From assembly GCA_964492895.1 (NCBI GenBank), contig CAZBLR010000006.1:27240-91239 (forward strand): a DNA stretch of 64,000 nucleotides. The letters are read 5' to 3'. The notes beneath the pieces were generated by a model that worked only from the letters and a program-made list of their open reading frames with translations, had not been told where the DNA came from and did not search any database. The translations under genes and the position numbers were made by a program. Positions 26,132-35,899 of the stretch are shown piece after piece. This DNA comes from DATLWN01 sp964492895 (GTDB lineage Bacteria > Pseudomonadota > Zetaproteobacteria > Mariprofundales > Mariprofundaceae). Each line of letters begins with the position of its first letter. The stretch's first letter is position 1.

Positions 26132-26854
26132 TCAGCCGGGAAGCTCGGCGTTGTGGTAGACCTGCTGCACGTCGTCCAGATCGTCGAGGGCGGCCAGGAA
26201 GCGCTCCATCATCTCGGCATCCTCGCCGGCCAGCGCCGTCGAGGTCTTCGGCACGTAGGAGATGTCCTCGACCTCGAATTCCAGCTCCGGGAAGGCATCG
26301 GTCAGGGCCGTGTGCGCCTTGTAGAACTCCGTGGTCGGTGCGAACACGGTGATGACGCCGTCCTCGGCCTCAATGTCGGAAACGTCGACATCGGCGTTCA
26401 TCAGCGCCTCGAGTACCGCCTCCTCGTCCTCCCCTTTGAACGCGAAGACAGCCAGATGGTCGAACATGTGCGCCACGGCGCCCGGGCCACCGAGCTTGGC
26501 GCCGTTCTTGCCGAAGCACAGGCGCACGTCGCTGAAGGTGCGGGTGTTGTTGTCGGTCAGGCAGTCGACGATGACCATACAGCCGCCCGGGCCGAAACCC
26601 TCGTAACGGGCCGGCGCAAAATCCTCGCCGCCGGCGCCCTTGGCCTTGTCGATGGCCTTGTCGATCACGTGCGACGGCACCTGGTCCTTCTTCGCCTTCT
26701 CGATCAGGCGACGCAGCGTCAGGTTGGCATCGGGGTCCACGCCGCCGTTCTTGGCCGCCACGTAGATCTCGCGCCCGTAGCGCGAATACACCTTGGTCTT
26801 GGCCGCCGCCGTCTTGGCCATCGAGGCCTTGCGCACTTCAAACGCTCTTCCCAT
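26132..26854 (-). CDS. YebC/PmpR-family transcription or translation factor
   Basis: 240 residues. YebC landmarks: KVYSRYGREIYVAAKNGG (near 20), LRRLIEKAKKDQVP, IDKAIDKAKG, YEGFGPGGCMVIVDCLTDNNTRT (near 87) and FGKNGAKLGGPGAVAHMFD. The N-terminus beginning MGRAFEVRKASMAKTAAAKT fits the YeeN subgroup better than YebC itself. Members were named as regulators and recently linked to ribosome stalling relief at proline runs. No ruvC/ruvA genes are adjacent, unlike classical yebC. Confidence 0.92.
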   Translation of the reverse strand: MGRAFEVRKASMAKTAAAKTKVYSRYGREIYVAAKNGGVDPDANLTLRRLIEKAKKDQVPSHVIDKAIDKAKGAGGEDFAPARYEGFGPGGCMVIVDCLTDNNTRTFSDVRLCFGKNGAKLGGPGAVAHMFDHLAVFAFKGEDEEAVLEALMNADVDVSDIEAEDGVITVFAPTTEFYKAHTALTDAFPELEFEVEDISYVPKTSTALAGEDAEMMERFLAALDDLDDVQQVYHNAELPG

Positions 26855-26976
26855 CTCGCCCACCCATCTCATTAGGACTCACCGGCAACCACCGGCCGGC
26901 GCATCCTAATCGTTTACCTGCCGGGACGGTACTATACTCGATACTCGGAACGATGGTCGACGAAGGGAGCCACGAC

Positions 26977-27561
26977 GTGAACGGACTGGGACAGGCAGGA
27001 TTGCCGAGGGGGTGGGTGGGCCGGCTGCTGGGCGGGATCATGGTCCGGCACAACGGTCCGGACGCCAAATGGACGATCGATTGCATGGATGTATCCGACG
27101 GCGAACGCGTGCTCGAAGTCGGCTTCGGCCCGGGACATGCGATCGAGATGCTTGCCGGCATCGGCCCCGCGGTATGCGTCTCCGGTATCGACCATTCCGA
27201 GACCATGCTCGAGGCGGCAGGCGCCCGGAACCGGGAATCGGTGCGAAGCGGGCGCGTCGATCTCAGGCTCGGGTCGGTCATGTCCCTGCCCTTCGGGGAT
27301 GCAAGCTTCGACAAGGCCTGCGCCATCAACTGCATCTATTTCTGGGAGCCGCCGGTCGAAGGGCTCAGGGAGCTCCACCGGGTGCTCAGCCCTGGTGGCC
27401 GGCTTGCCGTCACCGTCCGGGACAGGAACAGGAAGGCCTACCAGCGCTTCAAGCCGTCCGAGCTGGAACGCATGCTGTTGCAGGCGGGCTTCGCGACGGC
27501 GGAGATACGACACAACGGCGTATCCGCACATCCGCTGATCTGCGCCATCGGCACCAAATGA
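26977..27561 (+). CDS. Class I SAM-dependent methyltransferase
   Basis: About 194 residues. SAM-binding motif I is LEVGFGPGHAIEML, motif II region SGIDHSETML, then LPFGDASFDKACAIN and the LHRVLSPGGRLAVTV strand: the UbiE-like/Methyltransf_11 pattern. Substrate unknown. The GTG is chosen because AAGGGA sits eight bases upstream; an ATG 24 bases earlier is in frame but lacks a ribosome site. A TATACT hexamer (26933-26938) just upstream may be its -10. Confidence 0.83.
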   Translation: MNGLGQAGLPRGWVGRLLGGIMVRHNGPDAKWTIDCMDVSDGERVLEVGFGPGHAIEMLAGIGPAVCVSGIDHSETMLEAAGARNRESVRSGRVDLRLGSVMSLPFGDASFDKACAINCIYFWEPPVEGLRELHRVLSPGGRLAVTVRDRNRKAYQRFKPSELERMLLQAGFATAEIRHNGVSAHPLICAIGTK

Positions 27562-27698
27562 CCGGTCCGGAGCGCATGAACGACCGGCCTCACACGTGAC
27601 GGCATCGGGTGCTCGCTGGAAAAGCGCCAACCTCGGGCATACACTGCGGCGCATGCCGACCCGGCGGATAGCCGGGCCGCGTTGACGGGGAGCATCCA

Positions 27699-29381
27699 CT
27701 GGAACGCCGTTTCTCCAGAGCCTGGTGGCAGACCAATATCCTTGCCGGCATCACCGTCGGCATCGTGGCCCTCCCCCTGTCCATGGCCCTGGCCATCGCC
27801 AGCGGCGTGGCGCCCCAGTACGGCCTGTACACGGCCATCGTCGGCGGTATCGCCATCGCCCTGACCGGCGGCAGCCGCATCAACATCTCCGGACCCACCG
27901 CCGCCTTCGTCGTGATCCTGTTGCCGATCGTCCAGAACTACGGCCTCGGCGGCCTGCTTGTCAGCGGCCTGATGGCCGGCATCATCCTGCTCGCCATGGG
28001 CCTGGCACGGCTCGGCAGCCTGATCGAGATGGTTCCCTATCCGGTCACGGTCGGCTTCACGGCCGGCATCGCCGTGGTCATCGGCACCTTCCAGATCCCG
28101 AACCTGCTGGGTCTGCACCTGGCGCATCCCGGCATCCATTACCTCGACCGCCTCTCCGCCATCATCCGGGCTCTTCCCGGCACGCAGTGGGACGAATTCT
28201 TCATCTCCGCCATCACCCTGGCCGCACTGATCCTGTGGCCGAGGCTGAAGACACGGATTCCCAGCCATCTGGCGGCACTGGTGCTGGGTACCGGTACGGC
28301 CTGGGTCTGCCACCACCTGTTCGCCGGCTTCGACGTGGCCACCATCGGTTCGAGCTTCCATTACCATGTCGACGGTCTCAGCGGCGACGGCATCCCGCCG
28401 GTGCCGTTGGCCTTCGTCCTGCCGTGGAGCCTTCCCGATGCGCACGGGCATGCGATCGGACTGTCGCCGGCGCTGATCTACAGCCTGATGGGCGCGGCTT
28501 TCGCCATCGCCATGCTCGGCGCCATCGAATCGCTGCTGTGCACCGTGGTCGCCGACGGCATGACCGGTCGGGCCACCGACCCGAACCGCGAACTGATCGG
28601 CCAGGGCATCGGCAATATCCTCGCCCCGTTCTTCGGCGGCATCCCGGCCACCGCCGCCATCGCCCGCACCGTCACCAACATCGGCGCCGGCGGCAACTCG
28701 CCCCTGTCCGCCGTGGTGCATTCGCTGTTCGTGCTGGCCGCCATCGTGTTGATCTCGCCGCTTCTGGCCTATATCCCGATGGCCTCGATGGGCGCGATCC
28801 TGCTGATCGTCGCCAAGAACATGAGCGAGGCAAAGCACTTCCTGCACATCCTGAAGGCCGCACCACGCAACGACGTGCTGGTGCTGTTGACCTGCTTCGG
28901 GCTGACGGTGCTGATCAACATGGAGATCGCCGTCGCCGCCGGCATGGCGCTGGCCGCCATGCTGTTCATCAAGCGCATGATGGAACTGACCGAGGTGCAG
29001 CTGATCGGCAGCACCGAGGAGCGCGAATACCCGTCCCATCCCGATCACATCGCCATCTACGACATCAACGGCCCGATGTTCTTCGGTGCCGCCCAGCGTG
29101 CCCTGAAGAACATCCTGAACCTGCGCAAGGACATCCGGGCAGTGATCCTGGACATGGGCGACGTGCCGATGATGGACATGACCGGCATCGTGGCCCTGAC
29201 CTCGATCACCGAGAGCCTGGCCAGGAGCAAGACCTTCCTCGTCATCAACGGCCTGCGCCCCCAGATCGTGGGCATGCTCGGAAAGTCGGGGGTGGTGCCG
29301 AAGACGGGCGAGATCGCGTTTGCCCGCAACATCCAGGAAAGCCTGCGGGTGGCGACCGAAGCCGCTCCCTCCGAGCCCTAG
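27699..29381 (+). CDS. SulP family anion transporter with STAS domain (CTG start)
   Basis: About 560 residues. Helix motifs SulP-type: NILAGITVGIVALPLSMALA, PQYGLYTAIVGG, then ISGPTAAFVVILLPIV, GGIPATAAIARTVTN (near 325), and a C-terminal STAS domain (about 440-540) with DMGDVPMMDMTG. It is a proton- or sodium-coupled exchanger for sulfate or bicarbonate; in an autotroph bicarbonate uptake is attractive (inference). No ATG/GTG/TTG precedes the first conserved helix; a CTG at 27699 has GGGGAG six bases upstream and gives the normal family N-terminus. The first standard start codon, GTG at 27765, would cut into helix 1. Confidence 0.88.
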   Translation: MERRFSRAWWQTNILAGITVGIVALPLSMALAIASGVAPQYGLYTAIVGGIAIALTGGSRINISGPTAAFVVILLPIVQNYGLGGLLVSGLMAGIILLAMGLARLGSLIEMVPYPVTVGFTAGIAVVIGTFQIPNLLGLHLAHPGIHYLDRLSAIIRALPGTQWDEFFISAITLAALILWPRLKTRIPSHLAALVLGTGTAWVCHHLFAGFDVATIGSSFHYHVDGLSGDGIPPVPLAFVLPWSLPDAHGHAIGLSPALIYSLMGAAFAIAMLGAIESLLCTVVADGMTGRATDPNRELIGQGIGNILAPFFGGIPATAAIARTVTNIGAGGNSPLSAVVHSLFVLAAIVLISPLLAYIPMASMGAILLIVAKNMSEAKHFLHILKAAPRNDVLVLLTCFGLTVLINMEIAVAAGMALAAMLFIKRMMELTEVQLIGSTEEREYPSHPDHIAIYDINGPMFFGAAQRALKNILNLRKDIRAVILDMGDVPMMDMTGIVALTSITESLARSKTFLVINGLRPQIVGMLGKSGVVPKTGEIAFARNIQESLRVATEAAPSEP

Positions 29382-31309
29382 GCGGGCAATGGCGGCAGCG
29401 GCACGCCGACGGCATCGGCGATGATGCGCAGCAGGTCCGCCTCCGAATCCGTGACCTTGTCGTTGGTGAATGCCGTGGCCAGGCAGGCCGAAAGCAGCCG
29501 TCGCTTGTCCTCCGGATCGGCCCCGGAGAAGCGGCGCAGCGCCTCGTCGAACGCGCGCAGCGTACAGGCGCCGGCATCGGGATGCCGGTAGATCTGGTCC
29601 GGTGCGAACAACTGCATGCCGCGCCGGAAAGCCTCGTTGCGCATGCCCTCACCGCGCTGCCCGACCTCGGCCAGCATCGTCAGCAGGCAGACGGCATCGG
29701 CCACCTCGCCCTTGCCGTCCGGCACCGGCGACGAACGCAAGCCGAAGGCATGATCCAGGTGATGCAGCAGCATGCGGTGCATGCCGTACTCGAACAGGCT
29801 GACCTTGCGGTCGGCCTTGATCATCAGGTTCACATTGGCCCGGAAATCCCGGTACTGGCTCTGGGACAGCTGGCGCAGCGTCGGCACGATCATCTCGACC
29901 AGCGGCAGGCGCAGGCCGGGGGCCATCCGCTCCAGCTCCGGGTGCAGCTCCAGAAGCTCGCGGAACACCTTCGCATCGGCCTGCTTCTCCAACAGTTGCA
30001 GTTGCCCGGTACGCACCTTGCGATTCCCCGGCGACAGCAGCAGCGCATAGACGGCGGCGCGCGCCAGATAGGGATCGTGCGCGCATTCGCGCAGATGGGC
30101 CGGCAGCTGATGCATCAGGTCACGGGCCCGGGCCAGGTGCGCGGCGCCGGGCTGCCCGGCATCCTCGAGCCTCAGCCGACCCGATGTCTCCGGTACCGAC
30201 GTGCCGACACCGGCCAGCCCGGAAGCCAGGTCCGAGGCCAGGGCGGCGCTGGCGGCATTGGCCATCACCGTCGGTTCGCGGGAAACCTTATCGAAACGGC
30301 CGCGAAAACCCGGCTCCAGGCGCCGGATGCGGTCGCCCAGGGGCGGATGCGTGGCCCACCAGTCGCGCCCGAAATAGGAGCGGATCGCCTGGCCGAAGAA
30401 GATGTGGCTGGCCTTCTGCGCCGCCGGATGCCGGATGGCGGAGCCTTCCTTGTAGCCGCCGATGACCTTCAGCGCCCCGGCCAGTCCCGATGGCAGGCGC
30501 GTGAACTGTACCGCCGCCGCATCGGCCAGGAACTCGCGCTGGCGGGACACGGCGCGCTTGATCAGATCGGCGATGATCAGGCCGATGGTGCCGGCGAAGA
30601 ACACCATGGTGCCGGCCGCCAGCATCGCCGGATGCACACCGCCGCGGTTGCCGCGCTCGTTGTAGCGGATGCCGGCCCGGCGCATCGTCATCATCGAGAT
30701 GCCGATATCGCCGATCAGCGTGATGCCGGCGAGCCAGCCCATCAGCTGCATGTTCAGACGCATGTCGCCGTGCAGGATGTGGCTGAACTCGTGGGCGATG
30801 ACGCCCTGCAGCTGGTCGCGGTTCAACAGCTCGATGCAGCCGCGCGTGACGCCGAGGACGGCATCGCCGTGCGTGAAGCCGGCGGCGAAGGCATTGATGC
30901 CGGTCTCCTCCAGCACGAACACCTGCGGTACCGGCAGACCCGAGGCGATGGCTATCTCCTCGACGACGTTCAACAGCCGACGCTCCAGCGGCAGCGTACT
31001 CGAGGTCGGCATCGGGCGTCCGCCCAGCATGCGCGCCACCGCGGCGCCGCCGCCGGCGCGGATCTGGCTGATGCGCTGCCAGCTGCCGAAGCCCATCACC
31101 ACCAGGCAGCCGGCGGCCACCCAGGCGAACAGCTCGGCATCCCACAGTCCGGGCGAATGGCGGCCGACGTAGGACTGGCCCCACCAGGCCACGAAATAGA
31201 TGGCGAGGATGATCAGGGCCACGGCCAGCGCGAACAGCGAGATCAGGATGACGCTGTTGCGCCTGGCCAGTGTCTGGTATCCGAAGAAATCCATCGAGGA
31301 CGTATTCAC
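29378..31309 (-). CDS. M48 family zinc metallopeptidase (HtpX-like) with long C-terminal region
   Basis: 643 residues. Two N-terminal membrane helices (20-42 and 58-76), then the M48 domain with HEFSH at 173-177, the downstream Glu in FLADAAAVQF, and two further membrane helices (about 190-240). Beyond residue about 340 is a long soluble region with no obvious motif, twice the length of HtpX. It forms an operon with lemA, a pairing seen in many bacteria, and should act in inner-membrane quality control. Convergent four-base overlap with the SulP gene. Confidence 0.92.
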   Translation of the reverse strand: MNTSSMDFFGYQTLARRNSVILISLFALAVALIILAIYFVAWWGQSYVGRHSPGLWDAELFAWVAAGCLVVMGFGSWQRISQIRAGGGAAVARMLGGRPMPTSSTLPLERRLLNVVEEIAIASGLPVPQVFVLEETGINAFAAGFTHGDAVLGVTRGCIELLNRDQLQGVIAHEFSHILHGDMRLNMQLMGWLAGITLIGDIGISMMTMRRAGIRYNERGNRGGVHPAMLAAGTMVFFAGTIGLIIADLIKRAVSRQREFLADAAAVQFTRLPSGLAGALKVIGGYKEGSAIRHPAAQKASHIFFGQAIRSYFGRDWWATHPPLGDRIRRLEPGFRGRFDKVSREPTVMANAASAALASDLASGLAGVGTSVPETSGRLRLEDAGQPGAAHLARARDLMHQLPAHLRECAHDPYLARAAVYALLLSPGNRKVRTGQLQLLEKQADAKVFRELLELHPELERMAPGLRLPLVEMIVPTLRQLSQSQYRDFRANVNLMIKADRKVSLFEYGMHRMLLHHLDHAFGLRSSPVPDGKGEVADAVCLLTMLAEVGQRGEGMRNEAFRRGMQLFAPDQIYRHPDAGACTLRAFDEALRRFSGADPEDKRRLLSACLATAFTNDKVTDSEADLLRIIADAVGVPLPPLPA

Positions 31310-31339
31310 GGCGTACGACCGCGAGCCCTATGCGGCGAA

Positions 31340-31933
31340 TCAGCGATCGAAGCTGACCTTGACCGGCGCCCTGGCCGCCGTATCGGGCATCTCGAACAGC
31401 GTGGCGGCGGCGAAACCGAAGGAGCCTGCGAGCATCACGTCCGGGAAGCTTTCGCGCTGCGTGTTGTAGACCATGACGTCGTCGTTGTAGGCCTGGCGCG
31501 CGAAGCTGACGCGGTTCTCGGTGGACACCAGCTCCTCCATCAGGCCGGCGATGGTCTTGTCGGCCTTCAGGTCCGGGTAGTTCTCGACCACCATGCGGAA
31601 CTGCGCCAGTGCCGATCCCAGCAGGGATTCGGCGCCGATCAGCTTGCCCATGGCCTGGGCGTCGCCGGGCTGGTTCGCGGCCTGCTTGACCGCCGCCGCG
31701 GCCTGGTTGCGCGCCTCGATGACCTTCTCCAGCGTCTCGCGCTCATGCGTCAGGTAGGCCTTGGCCGATTCGACGAGATTCGGGATCAGCTCATAGCGCC
31801 GGGTCAGCTGCACGTCGATCTGCGCGAAGGCGTTCTTGAAGCGGTTGCGCATCTGCACCAGACGGTTGTAGATCAGGATCACATAGGCGATCAGCACGAC
31901 GATGACGGCGAGTACAATCCAGCCTGCGGACAT
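31340..31933 (-). CDS. LemA family protein
   Basis: 197 residues: one N-terminal membrane helix (5-23), then a helical bundle with YNRLVQMRNRFKNAFAQIDVQLTRRYELIP and VESAKAYLTHE, typical of LemA. The ATG chosen follows GGGGAGGGG; an earlier ATG would add nine residues. It lies 30 bases upstream of the M48 protease and is probably its membrane partner (family association, function unproven). Confidence 0.92.
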   Translation of the reverse strand: MSAGWIVLAVIVVLIAYVILIYNRLVQMRNRFKNAFAQIDVQLTRRYELIPNLVESAKAYLTHERETLEKVIEARNQAAAAVKQAANQPGDAQAMGKLIGAESLLGSALAQFRMVVENYPDLKADKTIAGLMEELVSTENRVSFARQAYNDDVMVYNTQRESFPDVMLAGSFGFAAATLFEMPDTAARAPVKVSFDR

Positions 31934-31994
31934 GGGCCCCTCCCCGGGTAATTTTTGCACCTCTACTGTGGCACAGCCGGCGCCCGGGCGCCAG

Positions 31995-33245
31995 TCAGGC
32001 CGCGTTGACCGGCGGGTCGTTCTCCCTGACGCGCAGCAGCAGCAGCGCCCCGATCACGAACAGCGGCACGATGGACAGGATCGACAGGCGCGCATCGCCG
32101 GTGGCCCAGCTGGTGACGCCCATCAGGGCCGGGCCGACGATGGCGGCGAACTTGCCCAGCATGTTGTAGAAGCCGAAGAACTCGCCGGCGTAGCCCGGCG
32201 GGATCAGGCGCGCGAACATCGAGCGGGACAGCGCCTGCACCCCGCCCATGACCAGGCCGATGAGGCCAGCCAGCATGTAGAAATCATTCTCCACACGCAT
32301 GTGATAGCCCCCGACACAGGCCAGCACATAGCCGCCGATGCAGAACAGGATCGTGGGACGGGTGCCGATGCGCTCGCCGACATAGCCCATGGCGATGGCG
32401 GCCGGAAAGGCCACGAACTGGGTCAGCAGCAACGCCGTCATCAGCACCCCGGCATGGAAGCCCAGCGACAGCCCGAAATCGACGGCCATGTGCGCCACCG
32501 TCCCCACACCGTCGATGTAGAAGAAATAACCGAGCAGGAACAGGAAGGCCATGCGGTAGCGGCGCACCTGGTGAAAGGAAGCGACAAGCTGGCGGAAACC
32601 GCCGCGGATGCTGGCCCCCAGGTGCACACGCTTCGCCTCGTTGCGCTCATGCACGTACAGCCCCAGGGGGATCGTGAACACCGCCCACCAGATGGCCACC
32701 GACATGAAGGACCAGCGCACCGCATCCGCCTTGCCGGCAAGCCCGAACCAGTCCGGGTGCAGCGTCATCAGCACGTTGGCGGCAAACAACAGGCCGCCGC
32801 CGATATAGCCCAGCCCGTAGCCGAGCGAGGATACGCGGTCCAGGTGCTTATGCTCGGCCACGTCGATCAGCAGGGAATCGTAAAAGGTGTTGGCGCCGGA
32901 GAACCCCAGGGCGCTGAGCGCGTAGATCGCCGCCGCCCACGCCCACTCGCCTCTGGCCACCCAGAACAATGCCGCCGTGGTGACGACGCCCAGCGTCATG
33001 AACTGCAGCAGGATGCGCTTTTTCAATCCGCCCTGGTCGGCGATGGCACCGAGCACCGGCGCCATCATGGCCATCAGCACCGCCGCCACCGAGTTGGCCA
33101 CGCCGAGCCAGAAGGTGCTCTCGTTGACCGTTAGTCCCGAAGCCCAGTACTGCTTGAAGAACACCGGGAAGAACCCGGCCATGACGGTGGTGGCATAGGT
33201 GGAGTTCGCCCAGTCGTACATGGCCCATGCGGTCGTGCGTTTCAT
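31995..33245 (-). CDS. MFS transporter, UMF1/Atg22-like
   Basis: 416 residues with twelve predicted helices. N-terminus WAMYDWANSTYATTVMAGFFPVFF is the hallmark of the UMF1 (vacuole effluxer Atg22-like) family. Other helices include LGAIADQGGLKKR and ALSRSMFARLIPPGYAGEFFGFYNM. Members are thought to export amino acids or related compounds; the substrate here is unknown. Start has AAAGGGG upstream. Divergent from the DEAD helicase. Confidence 0.9.
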   Translation of the reverse strand: MKRTTAWAMYDWANSTYATTVMAGFFPVFFKQYWASGLTVNESTFWLGVANSVAAVLMAMMAPVLGAIADQGGLKKRILLQFMTLGVVTTAALFWVARGEWAWAAAIYALSALGFSGANTFYDSLLIDVAEHKHLDRVSSLGYGLGYIGGGLLFAANVLMTLHPDWFGLAGKADAVRWSFMSVAIWWAVFTIPLGLYVHERNEAKRVHLGASIRGGFRQLVASFHQVRRYRMAFLFLLGYFFYIDGVGTVAHMAVDFGLSLGFHAGVLMTALLLTQFVAFPAAIAMGYVGERIGTRPTILFCIGGYVLACVGGYHMRVENDFYMLAGLIGLVMGGVQALSRSMFARLIPPGYAGEFFGFYNMLGKFAAIVGPALMGVTSWATGDARLSILSIVPLFVIGALLLLRVRENDPPVNAA

Positions 33246-33388
33246 GCCTGCCCCTTTCGCCGTCCGGCGCCATGGTAGCAAGAATGCGTGGAACTAGAAG
33301 CCATTCCGGCCTATGATGCGGCCCCGCTCGAAGACCGCCTCGCTGAACCGATCCGTTTTTCCGGCCAAATCCATCCCGAGAGAGACGC

Positions 33389-34870
33389 ATGACCAACACT
33401 TCGCCCACGGACAATACCACCGCCTTCGATACGCTCGGCCTGCATCCGGACATCCTCGCCGGCGTCATCGAGGCCGGCTTCCGTGCGGCCAGCCCCATCC
33501 AGGCCCAGGCCATCCCCATCGTCATGGCCGGTCACGACCTGATCGGCCAGGCCCACACCGGAACCGGCAAGACGGCCGCCTTCGGCCTGCCGGCCATGAG
33601 CCGCATCGCCGGCCACAAGGGCGTGGGCGTGCTGGTCATCACCCCGACGCGCGAGCTGGCGACCCAGGTCAGCGACGAGCTGCACCGTCTGGGACGGCAT
33701 GCCCGGATCCAGACCGCCACCGTCTACGGCGGCCAGGCCTACCGGCGCCAGATCGAGCATATCGAGCGCGGGGCCCAGGTGGTGGTCGCCACCCCCGGGC
33801 GGCTGCTGGACCTGTTGAAAAGCAAGAGTCTGCGCCGCTTCTCCCCATCCATCGTCGTGCTCGACGAAGCCGACGAGATGCTCGACATGGGCTTTCTTGA
33901 TGACATCAAGGAGATCTTCACGCACCTGCCCGAACCGCGTCAGACCTTGTTGTTCTCGGCCACGATGCCCAAACCGATCCGCCAGTTGGCCCAGAGCATC
34001 CTGCACGATCCGGTGACGGTCACCGTGGCCACCTCGGAGGCCACGAACAAGGACATCAGCCAGCACTACTACGTCATCGAGGAATCCGAGCGCGACGATG
34101 CCACGATCCGCCTGATCGACAGCCTGGAGGCGGATAAAAGCATCATCTTCTGCCGCACCAAGAGCGAGGTCGACCGGGTCAACGCGCTGTTGCAGGCCCA
34201 GGGTTACGCCTCACTGGCGCTGCACGGCGACATGGACCAGCGTCAGCGCGAGAAGGCCATCGCCGCCTTCCGGAAGAGCGCCGAGATCCTCGTTGCCACC
34301 GACGTGGCGGCGCGCGGCCTCGACGTTTCCGACGTCACGCATGTCTTCAACTACCATATCGCCTTCAACCCGGAGAGCTATGTGCACCGCATCGGCCGCA
34401 CCGGGCGTGCCGGGCGCAAGGGCATGGCCGTGACCCTGGTGACGCCGATGGAGCTGCGCGAGATCCGGCGCATCCAGCAGCGCACCGGCAAGGACATCAT
34501 CCAGTCCCTGATCCCGACCCGGGCGGAGATGCAGGCCTCAATGGCGGAACGGCTGGCCGAGGCGATCCGCCGCCAGCCATTGAACGAGAACGCGACACCA
34601 CTGTTGGAGGCCCTGGCCGACGAGATGGACCCGGCCCATCTGGCGCACAAGCTGCTGTCGATGCTGCTGGAAAGGCAACCGGTTTCCGGGCCGGAAACCA
34701 TCGGCCTGCGCGGCGAACGCCTGAAACGCTCGATGGAGCGGCTACGTGCCCGCCCCGGCAAGGGGGGCGGTGGCTATCGTGATGGCGGCCATCGTCATCC
34801 GGGCCGCAAACAGGGCTGGAAGAAGGATTTCGGCCGGCCGGCCGGCAAGAGGCGCAAGAAACCGTCCTGA
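33389..34870 (+). CDS. DEAD-box RNA helicase
   Basis: 493 residues. Full motif set: Q motif (FRAASPIQAQAIP), Walker A AHTGTGKTAAF (near 52), PTRELATQV, ATPGRLLDLL, DEADEMLDMGF, SATMP, RTKSEVD, DVAARGLDV and HRIGRTGRAGR. The C-terminal tail (from about 455) is basic and glycine-rich (KGGGGYRDGGHRHPGRKQG), an RNA-binding tail like CsdA/RhlE types but without the RbpA fold of DeaD/DbpA that I can recognise. Roles would be ribosome assembly or RNA decay. I give no symbol because deaD/rhlE/csdA cannot be told apart here. Confidence 0.94.
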   Translation: MTNTSPTDNTTAFDTLGLHPDILAGVIEAGFRAASPIQAQAIPIVMAGHDLIGQAHTGTGKTAAFGLPAMSRIAGHKGVGVLVITPTRELATQVSDELHRLGRHARIQTATVYGGQAYRRQIEHIERGAQVVVATPGRLLDLLKSKSLRRFSPSIVVLDEADEMLDMGFLDDIKEIFTHLPEPRQTLLFSATMPKPIRQLAQSILHDPVTVTVATSEATNKDISQHYYVIEESERDDATIRLIDSLEADKSIIFCRTKSEVDRVNALLQAQGYASLALHGDMDQRQREKAIAAFRKSAEILVATDVAARGLDVSDVTHVFNYHIAFNPESYVHRIGRTGRAGRKGMAVTLVTPMELREIRRIQQRTGKDIIQSLIPTRAEMQASMAERLAEAIRRQPLNENATPLLEALADEMDPAHLAHKLLSMLLERQPVSGPETIGLRGERLKRSMERLRARPGKGGGGYRDGGHRHPGRKQGWKKDFGRPAGKRRKKPS

Positions 34871-34888
34871 TGCGGGGACGGGCCCGGA

Positions 34889-35767
34889 TCAGGGCTCCAG
34901 CACCAGGCCTTCGTGGGCCATCACCAGCTCCAGATCATGGCCGTGGCGCTTGCGAATCTCCAGGAACAGCGCATCCAGGGCATCGTCGGTGCGCGTCGGC
35001 TCATGGTGCGTCATCACCAGCGTCCTGACCCCCGCCGCCTTCGCCAGGGCGATGCTCGCATCGTGGGTGCCGTGGCCCCAGCCGCGCTTGGTAGCCAGTT
35101 CCTCCTCGGTATAGGCGCTGTCGGCGATCAGCATGTCCACGCCCCGCACGGCCTCGACCAGCCGCTGTTGAAGCGCTTCCAGTTGATGCGCGATGCGCGC
35201 ATGGGCCGCATTCGCCGGATCGACCGCCTTGGCGAACGGCTCGTGATCGCCGGTGAAGAACAGCGACTGGCCGTCGGCCTCGATGCGGTAGCCGAAATTG
35301 ATCACCGGATGGTTCATGACCACCGCCGTGATCGTGATGCCGCCGATGCGTACCTGGTCGCCGTCCTGCAGCGAGGTGCTCGTCACGTCCGCCTTCAGCT
35401 CGTTTTCGCCCACCGGATAGAACCGGTGCTGCATCTGCACGGACAGGATATCGTCAATACCGCGCCCGAATACCGGATCGAATGCGCCGTAGATGCGGAT
35501 GTGGTTGCCCGGCACGAACAGCGGCGTGAAGAACGGCAGGCCCTGGATGTGATCCCAGTGCGTATGGGTGATCAGGATATGCACCGTTAGCGGCGTCTCG
35601 GATGCGATGGCACGTGCCAGCGGGAAGATACCGGTGCCGGCATCCAGGATCAGGCGTTCGCCGCTGTTCGTCAGCACCTCGATGCACGTCGTGTTGCCGC
35701 CGTAACGGACCGTGCCGGGGCCGGGCACGGCAATCGAACCGCGCACCCCCCAGAATCGAACCTGCAT
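34889..35767 (-). CDS. MBL-fold metallo-hydrolase (RNase Z/AtsA-like)
   Basis: 292 residues. N-terminus MQVRFWGVRGSIAVPGPGTVRYGGNT (motif), the metal motif THTHWDHIQG (near 78-87), later Asp in FFTGDHEP and His in VMTHHEP. This is the ElaC/AtsA-related branch with an insert between motifs; substrates range from cyclic nucleotides to phosphodiesters and sulfate esters. AAGGAGG four bases before the ATG sets the start although the frame is open further. Convergent with the helicase, divergent from the sigma factor. Confidence 0.88.
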   Translation of the reverse strand: MQVRFWGVRGSIAVPGPGTVRYGGNTTCIEVLTNSGERLILDAGTGIFPLARAIASETPLTVHILITHTHWDHIQGLPFFTPLFVPGNHIRIYGAFDPVFGRGIDDILSVQMQHRFYPVGENELKADVTSTSLQDGDQVRIGGITITAVVMNHPVINFGYRIEADGQSLFFTGDHEPFAKAVDPANAAHARIAHQLEALQQRLVEAVRGVDMLIADSAYTEEELATKRGWGHGTHDASIALAKAAGVRTLVMTHHEPTRTDDALDALFLEIRKRHGHDLELVMAHEGLVLEP

Positions 35768-35899
35768 CCATCCTCCTTCTGCCCACCCCTGCAGCCGCGC
35801 CGAGATGGCGGCGCATGCGTGCAGGCCCGTACAAAAAGCAAAGATGATGCCACGATCGCCGGATGTTGATCCCCTACCGGCCGGTGGCACACTGGCGCT

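Noticed and set aside
27725..31951. Very long open frames antisense or out of frame across the SulP and M48 genes
   Set aside because: They are low-complexity His/Arg/Gly-rich shadows of real genes in GC-rich DNA and show no domains.
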